A stretch of DNA of 64,000 bases, taken from NCBI GenBank assembly GCA_965200795.1, contig CBDAVB010000003.1, forward strand, positions 274,216 to 338,215, in the 5' to 3' direction. The translations under genes and the position numbers were made by a program. This document shows positions 25,128-34,917 of the stretch, one piece after another. A model generated the notes under the pieces. That model was not told where the DNA came from and searched no databases. It saw only the letters and a program-made list of their open reading frames with translations. The DNA comes from Parashewanella sp965200795 (lineage in GTDB: Bacteria > Pseudomonadota > Gammaproteobacteria > Enterobacterales > Shewanellaceae). Every line of letters begins with the position of its first letter. Within the stretch, counting starts at the first letter, position 1.

Positions 25128-26387
25128 ATGGAAAAAGACTTTCCCATTGATATCGCTCAGTGGCTGATGAGCTATGGCGTGAATGGCAGCGCGGCGTCAA
25201 TTCTGACCGCCGCTGTCATGCTCGCGGTCAGTGTCGTGTTCGTTTGGTTACTGTATTTGGTGGCCAAACGTGTTCTGGTGAAGTTTCTGCATATATTCAT
25301 TAAACACACCAGAGCAAAGTGGGATGATGTCTTTGTTGACCATCAGGTTTTTGACAAATTAATTGTGATATTACCCGTGTTGGTGCTGTCAGAATTAATG
25401 CCTTATGTTCTGTCGGAGCATGCTGTTTCGGCGGCGTTTGTTCAGCGCGCTTTGAACTTGGCGGCCGTGGTGTTAATCGTCCGGTCGATATTCTCCGCCC
25501 TGGACGCGGGACACGCGATCGCCGAAGCGGGTCACCTGACTAAGCGTTTACCGGTAAAAAGTTTTGTGCAGCTGGTTAAGTTATTTTTATTTTTCATCGG
25601 TGTCATTTTGGCTACCGCCGCCATCACTCAGCAATCTCCTTTCTTTTTTCTCAGCGGCTTAGGTGTCGCCACCGGTTTGATTATGCTTGTGTTTAAAGAC
25701 ACGCTGCTTGGTTTTGTCGCGGGAATTCAGTTAGCGACTAACCGTATGATCAGTGTCGGCGACTGGATTCAAATGGATAAATACGGCGCCGACGGTTCGG
25801 TTGTCGAAGTGTCTTTAACCACGGTAAAAGTGAAAAACTGGGATAACACGCTCACCATGATCCCGGCTTACGCTCTGGTCTCAGACTCATTTAAGAACTG
25901 GCAGGGGATGTCAGAGTCTGGCGGGAGAAGGATTAAACGCGCGATTAATATCGATATTGACACCGTGCATTTCCTGACCGGTAAAGACAAAGTCCGCTTG
26001 ATGAAAATCAACCATCTGAAACAATATCTTCCGGACATAGAAGCGCGGATCAGTGCCGACAATGAAAAAGTCGATGATATTGATAATCCCGTTAACGGGC
26101 GTCGGATAACCAACTTAGGAACGTTCAGAGCTTACCTGCGAGAGTTTGTTTCCCATCATGACAAAGTGCATAAAGGGATGACGATATTAGTCCGTCAGTT
26201 AGCGCCGTCCCAGACAGGTGTGCCGATTGAACTGTATATTTTTACCAATGACACCAACTGGAATCATTACGAGGATATTCAGGCCGATATTTTTGACCAT
26301 ATTTTTGCTATTCTGCCGCAATTCGGGCTAAAGGTATATCAAGCGCCTTCAGGTAATGATGTCCGGCAAATAGGAAAAGTATCATGA
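25128..26387 (+). CDS. MscS-family mechanosensitive channel (YbdG/MscM-like)
   Basis: Inner-membrane channel that opens on membrane tension. Transmembrane segments lie at about residues 18-45, 75-95, 105-130, 150-170 and a pore helix GLGVATGLIMLVFKDTLLGF, followed by the MscS beta domain (GDWIQMDKYGADGSVVEVSL, TLTMIPAYALV) and a cytoplasmic part with a long insert. Length and the PAYALV type match YbdG of E. coli rather than small MscS. I chose ATG at 25128 because AAGGA lies 8-12 bases before it; the frame opens earlier at 25080. Its stop overlaps coaD. Confidence 0.88.
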   Translation: MEKDFPIDIAQWLMSYGVNGSAASILTAAVMLAVSVVFVWLLYLVAKRVLVKFLHIFIKHTRAKWDDVFVDHQVFDKLIVILPVLVLSELMPYVLSEHAVSAAFVQRALNLAAVVLIVRSIFSALDAGHAIAEAGHLTKRLPVKSFVQLVKLFLFFIGVILATAAITQQSPFFFLSGLGVATGLIMLVFKDTLLGFVAGIQLATNRMISVGDWIQMDKYGADGSVVEVSLTTVKVKNWDNTLTMIPAYALVSDSFKNWQGMSESGGRRIKRAINIDIDTVHFLTGKDKVRLMKINHLKQYLPDIEARISADNEKVDDIDNPVNGRRITNLGTFRAYLREFVSHHDKVHKGMTILVRQLAPSQTGVPIELYIFTNDTNWNHYEDIQADIFDHIFAILPQFGLKVYQAPSGNDVRQIGKVS

Positions 26388-26863
26388 CAAAAATCGCCGT
26401 TTATTCAGGAACATTTGACCCCGTCACCAATGGTCATATGGATTTAATCAAACGTGGCGCCGCTCTGTTCGATAAAGTGGTTATCGGGGTGGCGGAAAGC
26501 TCGGCTAAACATCCGATGTTCAGCCTTGATGAGCGCTTGGCCTTGGTCAGGGAAGCCGCTAGAGATTTACCGGATGTCGAAGCGGTCGGTTTCTCTGGTT
26601 TGCTGGTGGACTTCGCGAAGCGTTACCGGGCGACGGCTGTACTGCGCGGCGTGCGGACTACGGTGGATTTTGAGTATGAAACGGCGCTGGCCGATATGAA
26701 CCGGGCGTTAAGCGAAGCGTTTGAGACCGTGCTGCTGACGCCGAAAGCAGAGCTCGCCCACATCTCATCAACCTTAGTCAAAGACGTGGCAAGACATAAA
26801 GGTGATATCAGCCGGTTTGTGCCCGCCGGCGTCAATCGGGCCGTGCGGGATAAGCTGGCGTAA
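26384..26863 (+). CDS. coaD: Phosphopantetheine adenylyltransferase
   Basis: Transfers AMP to 4'-phosphopantetheine in coenzyme A synthesis. 159 residues (E. coli 159) with the nucleotidyltransferase motif SGTFDPVTNGH, RGVRTTVDFEYE and the second motif HISSTLVKDVA. It starts inside the last codons of the channel gene (ATGA overlap). It converges with mutM, 19 bases away. Confidence 0.97.
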   Translation: MTKIAVYSGTFDPVTNGHMDLIKRGAALFDKVVIGVAESSAKHPMFSLDERLALVREAARDLPDVEAVGFSGLLVDFAKRYRATAVLRGVRTTVDFEYETALADMNRALSEAFETVLLTPKAELAHISSTLVKDVARHKGDISRFVPAGVNRAVRDKLA

Positions 26864-26882
26864 TCTGTTAACTTTTGAGCTT

Positions 26883-27698
26883 TTATTTCGGCTGGCAATG
26901 CTCGCAAAACACCGTGGTGCGTTGTCCGAGCTTTACTTCAGACAGCGGCGTGCCGCATTCGGTGCAGGGCTGGCTGCCCCGGCCATAAACATGAAGTTTC
27001 TGAGCGAAGTAACCCGGTTTGCCATCGGCATTGGTAAAGTCTTTTAACGTGGTGCCGCCTTGCTTAATCGCTAACGCCAGAATTTCTTTAACCGCGTCAA
27101 CCAGAATGGTAAGCCTGTCATTATCCACTTGACCGGCCGGCGTCCGCGGGTGAATTCGGCTTCTGAATAACGCTTCGTTGGCGTAAATATTACCAACGCC
27201 CACAACGATATGATTGTCCATTAAGCACAGCTTAACGGCTTTTTTCTTTTTGCTCAGCGCCCGGGACAATCGCTGAACGTTAAAATCGTCAGTCAGAGGC
27301 TCCGGGCCTAATTTCTCAATTAACGGGTGCGACTCAACAGGTAATTCATACCACAGCCATGCCCCGAAGCGGCGGGGGTCATTGAAGCGTAAAATTTGAT
27401 TATCACCCAGCACCAAATCGACATGGTCGTGTTTTTCAACCGGGGTTCCTTCAGGCAGTACCCGTAAGCTGCCGGACATACCGAGGTGAATGATGGTGGT
27501 ACCGGCCTGTGTTTCCAGCAGTAAATATTTAGCCCGGCGTTTTACCGCCTCGATTTTCTGACCGACAATGCTTGCGGCGATATCAGGAATCGGCCAGCGT
27601 AAACCGCGGTTGCGCACAATCAGCTCAGTCGGGGTTTTATCCAGAATGTGCGGAGAAATCCCCCGGCGGGTAACTTCAACTTCAGGTAATTCAGGCAT
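26883..27698 (-). CDS. mutM: Formamidopyrimidine-DNA glycosylase
   Basis: Removes 8-oxoguanine and other oxidised purines from DNA and cuts the strand. 271 residues. The N-terminal PELPEVEVTRRGI carries the catalytic Pro and Glu, the helix-two-turn-helix region has NEALFRSRIHP, and the C-terminal zinc finger has CTEC and CEHC. It is paired with coaD, as in E. coli and Shewanella. Confidence 0.97.
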   Translation of the reverse strand: MPELPEVEVTRRGISPHILDKTPTELIVRNRGLRWPIPDIAASIVGQKIEAVKRRAKYLLLETQAGTTIIHLGMSGSLRVLPEGTPVEKHDHVDLVLGDNQILRFNDPRRFGAWLWYELPVESHPLIEKLGPEPLTDDFNVQRLSRALSKKKKAVKLCLMDNHIVVGVGNIYANEALFRSRIHPRTPAGQVDNDRLTILVDAVKEILALAIKQGGTTLKDFTNADGKPGYFAQKLHVYGRGSQPCTECGTPLSEVKLGQRTTVFCEHCQPK

Positions 27699-27774
27699 GA
27701 TACTATATATTATTTCCAGGCAGATAGTGAGACTCTAGCACAGAGATGTATTTCGCAGTAGATTTGGTATTACT

Positions 27775-28221
27775 TTACCTGGCGTGAGTAATTGGAATGA
27801 GTCCTGACTTCAGCTTTGCCGGCACTTGATACCAATTGTCGTTAGACGTCTTTAATAATCCGTCTTCAGGGAAAAAAGACCAGATTTGTGAGGCGTCACG
27901 GTGCTTGATTTTGATTACAAGCTCTTGTGCCGGTTCATGAGTGCCCGGTGCAGAGGTAAGCGGAGAAATTTTAATGTCCTCCCAGGCTGAGACCCACTCG
28001 CGGCAGTTCAGCACCATATCGTCACAAACCCATTTCTTATTTTGTCTCGCCATCCAGAGTTTTCCCAGTTGCAGTTGCTCTAATTGCGTCGTTCGATCAA
28101 ACAGAGGATGAGCGCCGTCAGGCGCTCGGTTGATGAACCGGTTCATGATGGTTAACGCTATGATCATGACAGCGCTGATCAAAATGATGACGTTATTTCT
28201 TTGTCTTATTGTCAGAGCCAT
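27775..28221 (-). CDS. Hypothetical membrane-anchored protein
   Basis: I do not recognise the family. 148 residues; one membrane segment at about residues 8-28 (VIILISAVMIIALTIM), then a periplasmic part of about 120 residues with two Cys (KKWVCDDMVLNCREW) that could form a disulfide. ATG at 28221. It sits between polA and mutM, all on the minus strand, with a 76-base gap to mutM. Confidence 0.6.
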   Translation of the reverse strand: MALTIRQRNNVIILISAVMIIALTIMNRFINRAPDGAHPLFDRTTQLEQLQLGKLWMARQNKKWVCDDMVLNCREWVSAWEDIKISPLTSAPGTHEPAQELVIKIKHRDASQIWSFFPEDGLLKTSNDNWYQVPAKLKSGLIPITHAR

Positions 28222-28384
28222 GATGAATACAGAGTTTGTCCCGGATAATCTCAGTGTAACATTAGTTACACATACTCACTAAATTTCAGCGCCTGGATTG
28301 ATACCGGCGAAGCCGGCTAAATTGCCGCTGATTTTCCGCTGTGATTGCGCTTTATCACCATAGAAGGCTATTTCGGGACAGTTC

Positions 28385-31144
28385 CTAATGCGCTTGCTGC
28401 CAGTTGTCCCCGAGCCCCGCTTCAGCGAGCAGCGGCACATCTAAATCAGCGGCTTGCGCCATTAATTCACAGACTTTTTGCCGCAATGCTTCTGCCTGAG
28501 ATCCCTCAACCTCAAAGACCAGCTCATCGTGTACTTGCATTAACATGGTGATTTCGCCCTGAGTCTCAGTTTCTATCCACTGGGAAACGATGATCATGGC
28601 TTTTTTGATGATGTCGGCGGCGGTGCCTTGCATGGGCGCGTTGATTGCGGCGCGTTCCGCGGCCTGGCGGCGCATGGCGTTACGGGTTTTGATTTCCGGC
28701 AGGTACAAGCGGCGCCCGAATAAGGTTTCGACATAACCTTTTTCAGCCGCGAGCGCTCTGATCTCTTCCATATAACGTTTCACGCCCGGGTAACGGGCAA
28801 AGTAGGTGTCGATGTATGTCTGAGCCTCGGCGCGGGGAATATCAAGCTGCTTGGCTAAACCGAACGCTGACATGCCGTAGATCAAACCGAAGTTTACCGC
28901 TTTCGCCCGGCGGCGCTGCTCCGGCGTGACGTCGGCAAAATTTACATCAAACACTTCGGCCGCGGTTGCCCGGTGAATATCTTTACCCTGCGCGAAGGCA
29001 TCGAGTAAACCTTTGTCCCGTGATAAATGCGCCATAATACGCAGCTCAATCTGTGAGTAATCCGCCGCTAAAATGCGTTTGCCCTCCGGTGCGACAAAGG
29101 CCTGGCGTATACGGCGGCCTTCTTCGGTCCGGATCGGAATATTCTGCAGGTTTGGTTCGCTGGAGGATAAACGGCCTGTCGCGGCATTGGCCTGATGATA
29201 GCTGGTATGCACACGACCGGTTTTGCCGTTCACCATTAAAGGCAGCTTATCGGTATAAGTGCTTTTGAGTTTTGAAAGGCTGCGGTGCTCAAGAATGATT
29301 TTCGGCAGCGGGTAATCCAAGGCCAGCTCAACCAGCACGTCTTCAGCGGTCGACGGCGCCCCTTTTGGCGTCTTTTTGATGACCGGATAACCGAGCTTTT
29401 CAAAAAACAGCGTTTGTAATTGTTTTGGTGAGCCTAAGTTGAACTTCGCGCCGGCGATGTCGTAAGCCTTTTGTTCAAGCTCATCAATTTTCAGCGCCAG
29501 CTCCTGGCTTTGCTGACCTAATAACATACTGTCAATTAACACGCCCCGCCGTTCCATGTCAGATAAAATCGACAGCACCGGCATTTCAATATCAGTGAAT
29601 ACCCCGGCAAGCTGAGGTGATTGTTCAAGTCGGGTCCAGAGGTGCTGATGCAAACGCAAGGTAATGTCGGCGTCTTCCGCGGCGTACGGCGCCGCCTGCT
29701 CCAATGTGATCTGGTTAAATGTCAGCTGTTTTGCGCCCTTACCCGCGACGTCCTCAAAGCTGACGGCTTTATGGCCGAGATACTTGAGCGCCATGCCGTC
29801 CATGTCATGACGGGATGCGACGGAGTTGAACACGTAAGACTCAAGCATGGTATCGAACGCGATACCCCGAAGTGTGACGCCCGCGTTCGCCAAAACGGCC
29901 GTATCGTATTTTAAATTCTGGCCGACTTTTTTGATGCCCGGGTTCTCAAGGATCGGTTTCAGCTCAGCTAACGTATCATCGAAATCCAGTTGCCGCGGCG
30001 CGTCGGGATAATCGTGAGCAAGCGGCAGGTAAGCGGCTTTGCCGGCTTCGACCGCAAAAGAAAGTCCGACGAGTTTAGCGTCCATGTATTTGAGGCTGGT
30101 GGTTTCGGTATCAAGGCAGATTAGGTCGGCTTGGGTTAATTTTTCTAACCAGTCGTTCAGCTCAGTTTGCGTTAAAATGGTTTGGTATTGCGCTACGATG
30201 CTTTTTGCTCCGGCGTCGTCTTGTGTCCCGTTTTCTTGGCTGTGACCGGCGACGCCGGCGCCGGAATCCAGCAGCTCGGCCAGCCAGCGTTTAAATTCCA
30301 TTTCACCGAAGCATTTAATCAATTCGTCTTTATCCGTGTCCTGACGGATAAGTTGCCGCCAGGTCTGCTTCAGTTCGACATCCAACTTGATGGTCGCCAG
30401 ATCGTAGGCCAGGCGCAGAGTTTCGGCATTATCCCGAATTTTGCCCGGCATGGATTTAGCGCCGCGGAAAGTAACCTGAGTTACGGCGTCAGGATCCTTT
30501 AATAACGCGGCTACGCCGCCGGCTCCTTGAAGCATGGCCGCCGCGGTTTTTTCTCCTACACCCGCTAAACCCGGAATGTTGTCGGATTTATCACCCATTA
30601 ACGCCAGCAAGTCGATGATTAATTCCGGACCGACACCGAATTTTTCAGTTACTTCAGCCGGCCCCATAACCGTGCCGGTCATGGTATTGATCAAATTGAT
30701 GTTGTCATCGACCAGCTGAGCCATATCTTTATCGCCGGTACTGATCAGCACGTTGCGGCCTTCTTGACTAGCCTGCGTAGCGATAGTGCCGATCACGTCA
30801 TCGGCCTCAACGCCCGCGATTGAGATCAGCGGTAACCCCATCGCTTTGATAATGCGGTGCAACGGTTTAATCTGTGCGCGCAAATCATCAGGCATCGCAG
30901 GACGATTCGCTTTGTAATCGCTGTACATATCATTTCTGAAGGTTTTGCCCTTAGCGTCAAACACAACAGCGATATGCGAAGGCGAATACTGTTTCAGTAA
31001 GCTGCGCAACATATTAACCACACCGTAAACGGCGCCTGTCGCTTCACCGCTGGAGTTCGTTAAATGAGGCGGCGCGTAATAAGCACGGTAAAGATAGGAG
31101 GAACCGTCAACAAGGACTAGTGGATTTTCGGCAATTGTCGGCAT
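28385..31144 (-). CDS. polA: DNA polymerase I
   Basis: Fills gaps and removes RNA primers in replication and repair. 919 residues (E. coli 928) in the usual three parts: a 5'-3' exonuclease (residues about 1-290, LVDGSSYLYRAYYA, GVEADDVIGTIA), a 3'-5' proofreading domain with Exo I CLDTETTSL, and polymerase motifs A (ADYSQIELRIMAH), B (RRAKAVNFGLIYG) and C (QVHDELVFEV). Proofreading residues are intact. No RNA gene (spf in E. coli) was identified beside it. Confidence 0.98.
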   Translation of the reverse strand: MPTIAENPLVLVDGSSYLYRAYYAPPHLTNSSGEATGAVYGVVNMLRSLLKQYSPSHIAVVFDAKGKTFRNDMYSDYKANRPAMPDDLRAQIKPLHRIIKAMGLPLISIAGVEADDVIGTIATQASQEGRNVLISTGDKDMAQLVDDNINLINTMTGTVMGPAEVTEKFGVGPELIIDLLALMGDKSDNIPGLAGVGEKTAAAMLQGAGGVAALLKDPDAVTQVTFRGAKSMPGKIRDNAETLRLAYDLATIKLDVELKQTWRQLIRQDTDKDELIKCFGEMEFKRWLAELLDSGAGVAGHSQENGTQDDAGAKSIVAQYQTILTQTELNDWLEKLTQADLICLDTETTSLKYMDAKLVGLSFAVEAGKAAYLPLAHDYPDAPRQLDFDDTLAELKPILENPGIKKVGQNLKYDTAVLANAGVTLRGIAFDTMLESYVFNSVASRHDMDGMALKYLGHKAVSFEDVAGKGAKQLTFNQITLEQAAPYAAEDADITLRLHQHLWTRLEQSPQLAGVFTDIEMPVLSILSDMERRGVLIDSMLLGQQSQELALKIDELEQKAYDIAGAKFNLGSPKQLQTLFFEKLGYPVIKKTPKGAPSTAEDVLVELALDYPLPKIILEHRSLSKLKSTYTDKLPLMVNGKTGRVHTSYHQANAATGRLSSSEPNLQNIPIRTEEGRRIRQAFVAPEGKRILAADYSQIELRIMAHLSRDKGLLDAFAQGKDIHRATAAEVFDVNFADVTPEQRRRAKAVNFGLIYGMSAFGLAKQLDIPRAEAQTYIDTYFARYPGVKRYMEEIRALAAEKGYVETLFGRRLYLPEIKTRNAMRRQAAERAAINAPMQGTAADIIKKAMIIVSQWIETETQGEITMLMQVHDELVFEVEGSQAEALRQKVCELMAQAADLDVPLLAEAGLGDNWQQAH

Positions 31145-31504
31145 AAGTTACTAATTGTTTAAAAATAAGGATTGAATGCGAAATAGAATGCCACATACGA
31201 CGAAATTGAGCTACGAAAATTCATCCTCAGCCTGTGGATAAGTCTGTGGGTTTTAATGAGTGATCCTGTTGAACGATCATTGATCTTAATTGGTGCTTTA
31301 CTCTAACTTATTGTAAAAATTAGATTTAAATTTGAGTTGAGAAAAAATTAAATCAGTCTGAATAATAAATGAAAAATGTGGATTTTGTTGTGATCATTCT
31401 TTTCTTTCTTGAATTGTGATTAAGATCTTGTAGGCTTAGCACATTTAAGAAAGTTAGCATGCTTTTCAGACAAATCAATTAAAAATTAACCAAGGTGTAA
31501 CATT
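31145..31504. promoter_or_regulatory. polA-elbB divergent intergenic region with DnaA box and GATC cluster
   Basis: 360 bases without a gene. TGTGGATAA at 31233-31241 is a perfect DnaA box (TTATCCACA on the other strand). GATC occurs at about 31262, 31275, 31283, 31392 and 31424, and the right half is very A/T-rich. The region must hold the promoters of polA and elbB; their -10 elements cannot be chosen reliably. Confidence 0.45.
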
Positions 31505-32158
31505 ATGAAAAGAGTTGCCGTATTACTGAGTGGTTGCGGAGTTTTTGACGGAACTGAGATCCACGAATCTGTGCTGACCCTGCTTGCCATCGCCAGAGCG
31601 GGTGCTGAATACCAATGTTTCGCTCCGGATGAGGCACAGTTACATGTGATCAATCATCTCAGCGGCGAAGTTGAGGCCGGGCACAGCCGAAATGTACTGG
31701 TTGAATCGGCGCGTATCGCCAGAGGAGACATTACTGACATCACTGAACTGGATGTTGATCAATTTGACGCGTTAATCGTACCCGGCGGTTTCGGGGCGGC
31801 AAAAAACTTAAGCGACTATGCCGTAAGCGGCGCTGATTGTGAGGTTAAACATCAAGTCATTGAAGCTGTGAATAAATTTAAAACGGCTGATAAGCCTGTT
31901 GGTTTTATGTGTATCGCGCCCGTTATGATCCCGAGAATTTACGGGCCTGAGGCCAAAGCGACCATAGGTAATGACAAAGATACGGCGTCTGCTTTTAACC
32001 GCATGGGCGGGCAGCATGAGAATGCGGCGGTGGATCAGATAGTCATTGATAAGAAAAACAAAGTGGTCAGTACGCCGGCATACATGCTGGCGAACTCGAT
32101 TGCGGAAGCCAACGAAGGGATCAGCAAGCTGGTGGCTAAAGTCATTGAAATGGCTTAG
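31505..32158 (+). CDS. elbB: Glyoxalase ElbB (DJ-1/PfpI-like)
   Basis: 217 residues (E. coli ElbB 217). The class I amidotransferase-like fold has GVFDGTEIHES near the start, LIVPGGFGAAKNLSDYA and the Cys nucleophile in GFMCIAPVMIP. ElbB has weak glyoxalase activity and has been linked to isoprenoid yield in E. coli. AAGGTG lies 8-13 bases before ATG. The gene converges with glpG with a 4-base overlap of ends. Confidence 0.94.
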   Translation: MKRVAVLLSGCGVFDGTEIHESVLTLLAIARAGAEYQCFAPDEAQLHVINHLSGEVEAGHSRNVLVESARIARGDITDITELDVDQFDALIVPGGFGAAKNLSDYAVSGADCEVKHQVIEAVNKFKTADKPVGFMCIAPVMIPRIYGPEAKATIGNDKDTASAFNRMGGQHENAAVDQIVIDKKNKVVSTPAYMLANSIAEANEGISKLVAKVIEMA

Positions 32159-33027
32159 TCAGTTTCTGAGTTTTCAGGCTTACGCCGGCAGTCCGCCAGA
32201 CCTTGAATCAGGCCGACAACAAATCCCGCTAAATGAGCGCCGTTGCCGATGGGGAGCGGCAGTAATCCGCTGAAGCCGAGAACAATCCAGGCTACAGAAA
32301 TGACGATCAGGGCCGGCGGCATAACGATGCCGTAGCCGGGACGTTTGCGGCTTACCACCCAAACGTAAGCCAAGAGGGCATACACTACACCGGATAAGCC
32401 GCCAAAGTTCGGCCCTGACAGCCAGTACTGGACAAGATTAGGTAAGATGCCGCCCGCAATCAGCAGAGTGAGTAAAGGTGTTTTACCGATACGTTGTTCA
32501 ACTTTGCCGCCGAAATACCACCACCAAAGTAAATTAGATAAAATATGGCTAAGGGAAAAATGGATAAATATCGGTGTGATTAAGCGCCATACTTGCCCTG
32601 GGTTATCATGCGGTGTCGCGCCGTAAAATGATAATGCGTCGTAAAGCTGCCGCCCGAAACCCAAATACATCAAGCCGAAGATGGTCACGCAAATGCTAAA
32701 TACCGCCAGTGACAACGGGCCGCTTTGAGACATAAATTGCCTGATAATAGGTTTACCGGATGAACCGTAGTCAAACTGCTGTTTGGTATCACCAACTTCC
32801 CAGGATGCCCGGGTGAATTTAGGATGAAACGGTTGCCGGGCGAACTCTTCAAACGCCGCTTTTACCCGCCCGGTATCAGTGTCGTCGGCAACAAGTACTT
32901 CCACTCCCGCCGCGGTAATATTGAGTTGGCATTTCACACCGTTATTTTTCAGGTAATCGTGAAAAGTCCGGGCTACTCGTTCATTTGGGCAAAGGCCGAT
33001 TAAATGCATTGGTATGGTTATCCACAT
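32155..33027 (-). CDS. glpG: Rhomboid protease GlpG
   Basis: Intramembrane serine protease of the inner membrane. 290 residues: a small cytoplasmic N-terminal domain, then six membrane helices with HFSLSHILSNLLWWW, the catalytic Ser in GGLSGVVYALLAYVW and the catalytic His in NGAHLAGFVVGL. The ATG at 33027 overlaps the final codons of the preceding hydrolase pseudogene, so they were once one operon; ATG 33009 is an alternative start. The usual upstream gene glpE is absent. Confidence 0.95.
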   Translation of the reverse strand: MWITIPMHLIGLCPNERVARTFHDYLKNNGVKCQLNITAAGVEVLVADDTDTGRVKAAFEEFARQPFHPKFTRASWEVGDTKQQFDYGSSGKPIIRQFMSQSGPLSLAVFSICVTIFGLMYLGFGRQLYDALSFYGATPHDNPGQVWRLITPIFIHFSLSHILSNLLWWWYFGGKVEQRIGKTPLLTLLIAGGILPNLVQYWLSGPNFGGLSGVVYALLAYVWVVSRKRPGYGIVMPPALIVISVAWIVLGFSGLLPLPIGNGAHLAGFVVGLIQGLADCRRKPENSETD

Positions 33028-33736
33028 TGAGCCTGATTAAGGAACTGATCGATCTTTTCCGTGATCGCCGCCTTTAACCAAGGGGCAGTAATCTGTCATA
33101 TCATTATGGCGGTATTTTGCGGCAGTGACCACACAAGCGTCTAATTTGCTTAATTCATCAGCCTTATAAAGCACATTCGGATCGGCCGGGAAATCACCGG
33201 CCCGGACGGATAATACTTTTACTGAGTTTAGTCTTGGCGGCGGCGCACGGCGATGATCAAGGGTGATCAGCGCCGGTGCTCTTTGCGGCTGGCGCTTTAT
33301 AAACCAGGCACCGATGTCACCGCTGTAAGTGTTATCCCGCTGAAATAGACTTTAGGATGCCCGGCAGCTAAAGTGTCAAAAACAAAAGTTAAATTATCGG
33401 ATCCGCGTCGCCGGTTTTCCGCCCGGGTTTTCAGGCTGAGTCAGTGATAAAGCCGGGGCATCCTTTAACTGATGCTGAACAGTAATGACGGGCATACTTG
33501 TTTTTCAGGCATTCATCGGCGATAAATTGATAAGCCGTATGAGGCGCACCGTAATCTGAACTCAATACCGCCGGCTTACAGGGGCTTGCTGCTGAGCAGT
33601 TTACCTCTTGCGGGTAAGTTACGGTGATTGGTATTGGCCGCTGTCGTTGCTCGTCAAATAACACTTGTCGAGCGGCAGCAGCAAAAAAGCCGGACGGCGT
33701 TAAGGTCAGGGTGACGGTTTGAATGACAGCTGGCAT
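33018..33736 (-). pseudogene. Alpha/beta hydrolase, multiple frameshifts
   Basis: Pieces in all three minus frames assemble to one secreted-esterase-like hydrolase: VLFDEQRQRPIPITVTYP and SSDYGAPHTAYQFIADE, then after a shift ITVQHQLKDAPALSLTQ-like, then PALITLDHRRAPPPRLNSVK, YKADELSKLDACVVTAAKY and the tail KIDQFLNQAQCG before the stop at 33018. At least three frameshifts and a missing nucleophile region show decay. It directly precedes glpG. Confidence 0.65.
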
Positions 33737-33849
33737 ATTTTTATTAGCATTAACAGGATGACAGTGCTGAATATTAACTGAGTTTGGCGAATACTGACAC
33801 CAGTAACTTACTCATAATTAACAATTTATGCTTAACATGAGGGTTTAAC

Positions 33850-34917
33850 ATGAATTTAGGCTTCTTTAAGCTGCCGTTACTGATTTTATTTTCGACGCTG
33901 CTGACGTCACTTGTCGCCCTGTTTCTGATGTTACCTATTCCTTATTTTGCCGTTATCACCTGCTATATTTTAGTGGTGCTCTTTAATGAAGAGATTCACA
34001 GCTATTCAATGCAGCGGGTGACGGGGGCTTTTATCGCTTTATTTTTTGTTGAGCTGTTTTTACAGCTGAGTCCGCAGTATGAGAGCGTCAGGCTGGTTTT
34101 TTACGCGCTGTTACTGTTGGTATTATTGTATTTTCATATTACTCACGTGCTTCCGCACGCCATGATATTCGCTATTATTCTTATCGGATTTGTAATTGTC
34201 TCAGAGCTGACGGTCGGCACTCAGTGGGTGCTGGCTCAGGGCAAGGATTGGGTGTTTCAGGTGGTTATCGGTGCCGCCGCCGCGGTATTTTCCACTTTGC
34301 TGTTTAACCTCAGGCGTTTTTCCAGGTCTGCGGTGCTCACTTTATTTTCTAATATGGCGAACTCAGTTAAGACGCTGAGAAAACAGCCCAAGCCTCAATT
34401 GGGGTTTAATCGATTAGCGTTTCTGCAGGCGCTGAGATTACTGCTGATCATATTTTTGTTAGTGCTCATTAATCGCGTATTTGACTGGCAGGCTTATTCT
34501 GCCGAAGCGGTTATCGCTATCGCTGTTATCGCCACTGAGCTTAATAACGACCACTCAGCGGGGCACAGAAAATTATGGCAACTGATCATCGGCACCGTAA
34601 TCGGTGTCATTATCGGCAGACTGTTTTCTCATTTTCTCAGCCACACCAACTCACCCTGGCACTGGCTGATCATTTTAGAGCTCAGCTTATTCTTACTGGC
34701 CGTATGCGCTCAGTTTTTTAAACGCTATCTTTATCTTATTGTGCAAATAGGAATCGTGCTCATCATTATGCTTGTTACGCCTAACGCGCCAGAGGATTCA
34801 GTTCTCGCTCTGCAACGGGCGATAGGGTTTATCGAAGGGGGGCTGCTCAGTTTAGTCGTCATCCTGTTGAGCGACTACATTATCAGGAGGAAAACTATCT
34901 CGGATCCTGATGAATGA
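33850..34917 (+). CDS. FUSC-family inner membrane protein
   Basis: 355 residues, very hydrophobic, with about ten predicted membrane segments in two groups (residues 8-155 and 195-345) separated by a basic linker (LRRFSRSAVLT). Each group resembles the repeat of aromatic-acid exporter and fusaric-acid-resistance (FUSC) proteins; AYSAEAVIAIAVIATELN and a Gly-rich pair GTVIGVIIGRL fit this family. The substrate is unknown. It converges with fieF, overlapping its end by 23 bases. Confidence 0.75.
   Translation: MNLGFFKLPLLILFSTLLTSLVALFLMLPIPYFAVITCYILVVLFNEEIHSYSMQRVTGAFIALFFVELFLQLSPQYESVRLVFYALLLLVLLYFHITHVLPHAMIFAIILIGFVIVSELTVGTQWVLAQGKDWVFQVVIGAAAAVFSTLLFNLRRFSRSAVLTLFSNMANSVKTLRKQPKPQLGFNRLAFLQALRLLLIIFLLVLINRVFDWQAYSAEAVIAIAVIATELNNDHSAGHRKLWQLIIGTVIGVIIGRLFSHFLSHTNSPWHWLIILELSLFLLAVCAQFFKRYLYLIVQIGIVLIIMLVTPNAPEDSVLALQRAIGFIEGGLLSLVVILLSDYIIRRKTISDPDE

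Noticed and set aside
28318..28384. Small RNA gene (Spot 42-like) beside polA
   Set aside because: In E. coli spf follows polA, but here I see only a short CCGG hairpin and no spf-like sequence.
31145..31504. Chromosomal replication origin
   Set aside because: Only one perfect DnaA box and no mioC, mnmG, parAB or dnaA genes next to it.
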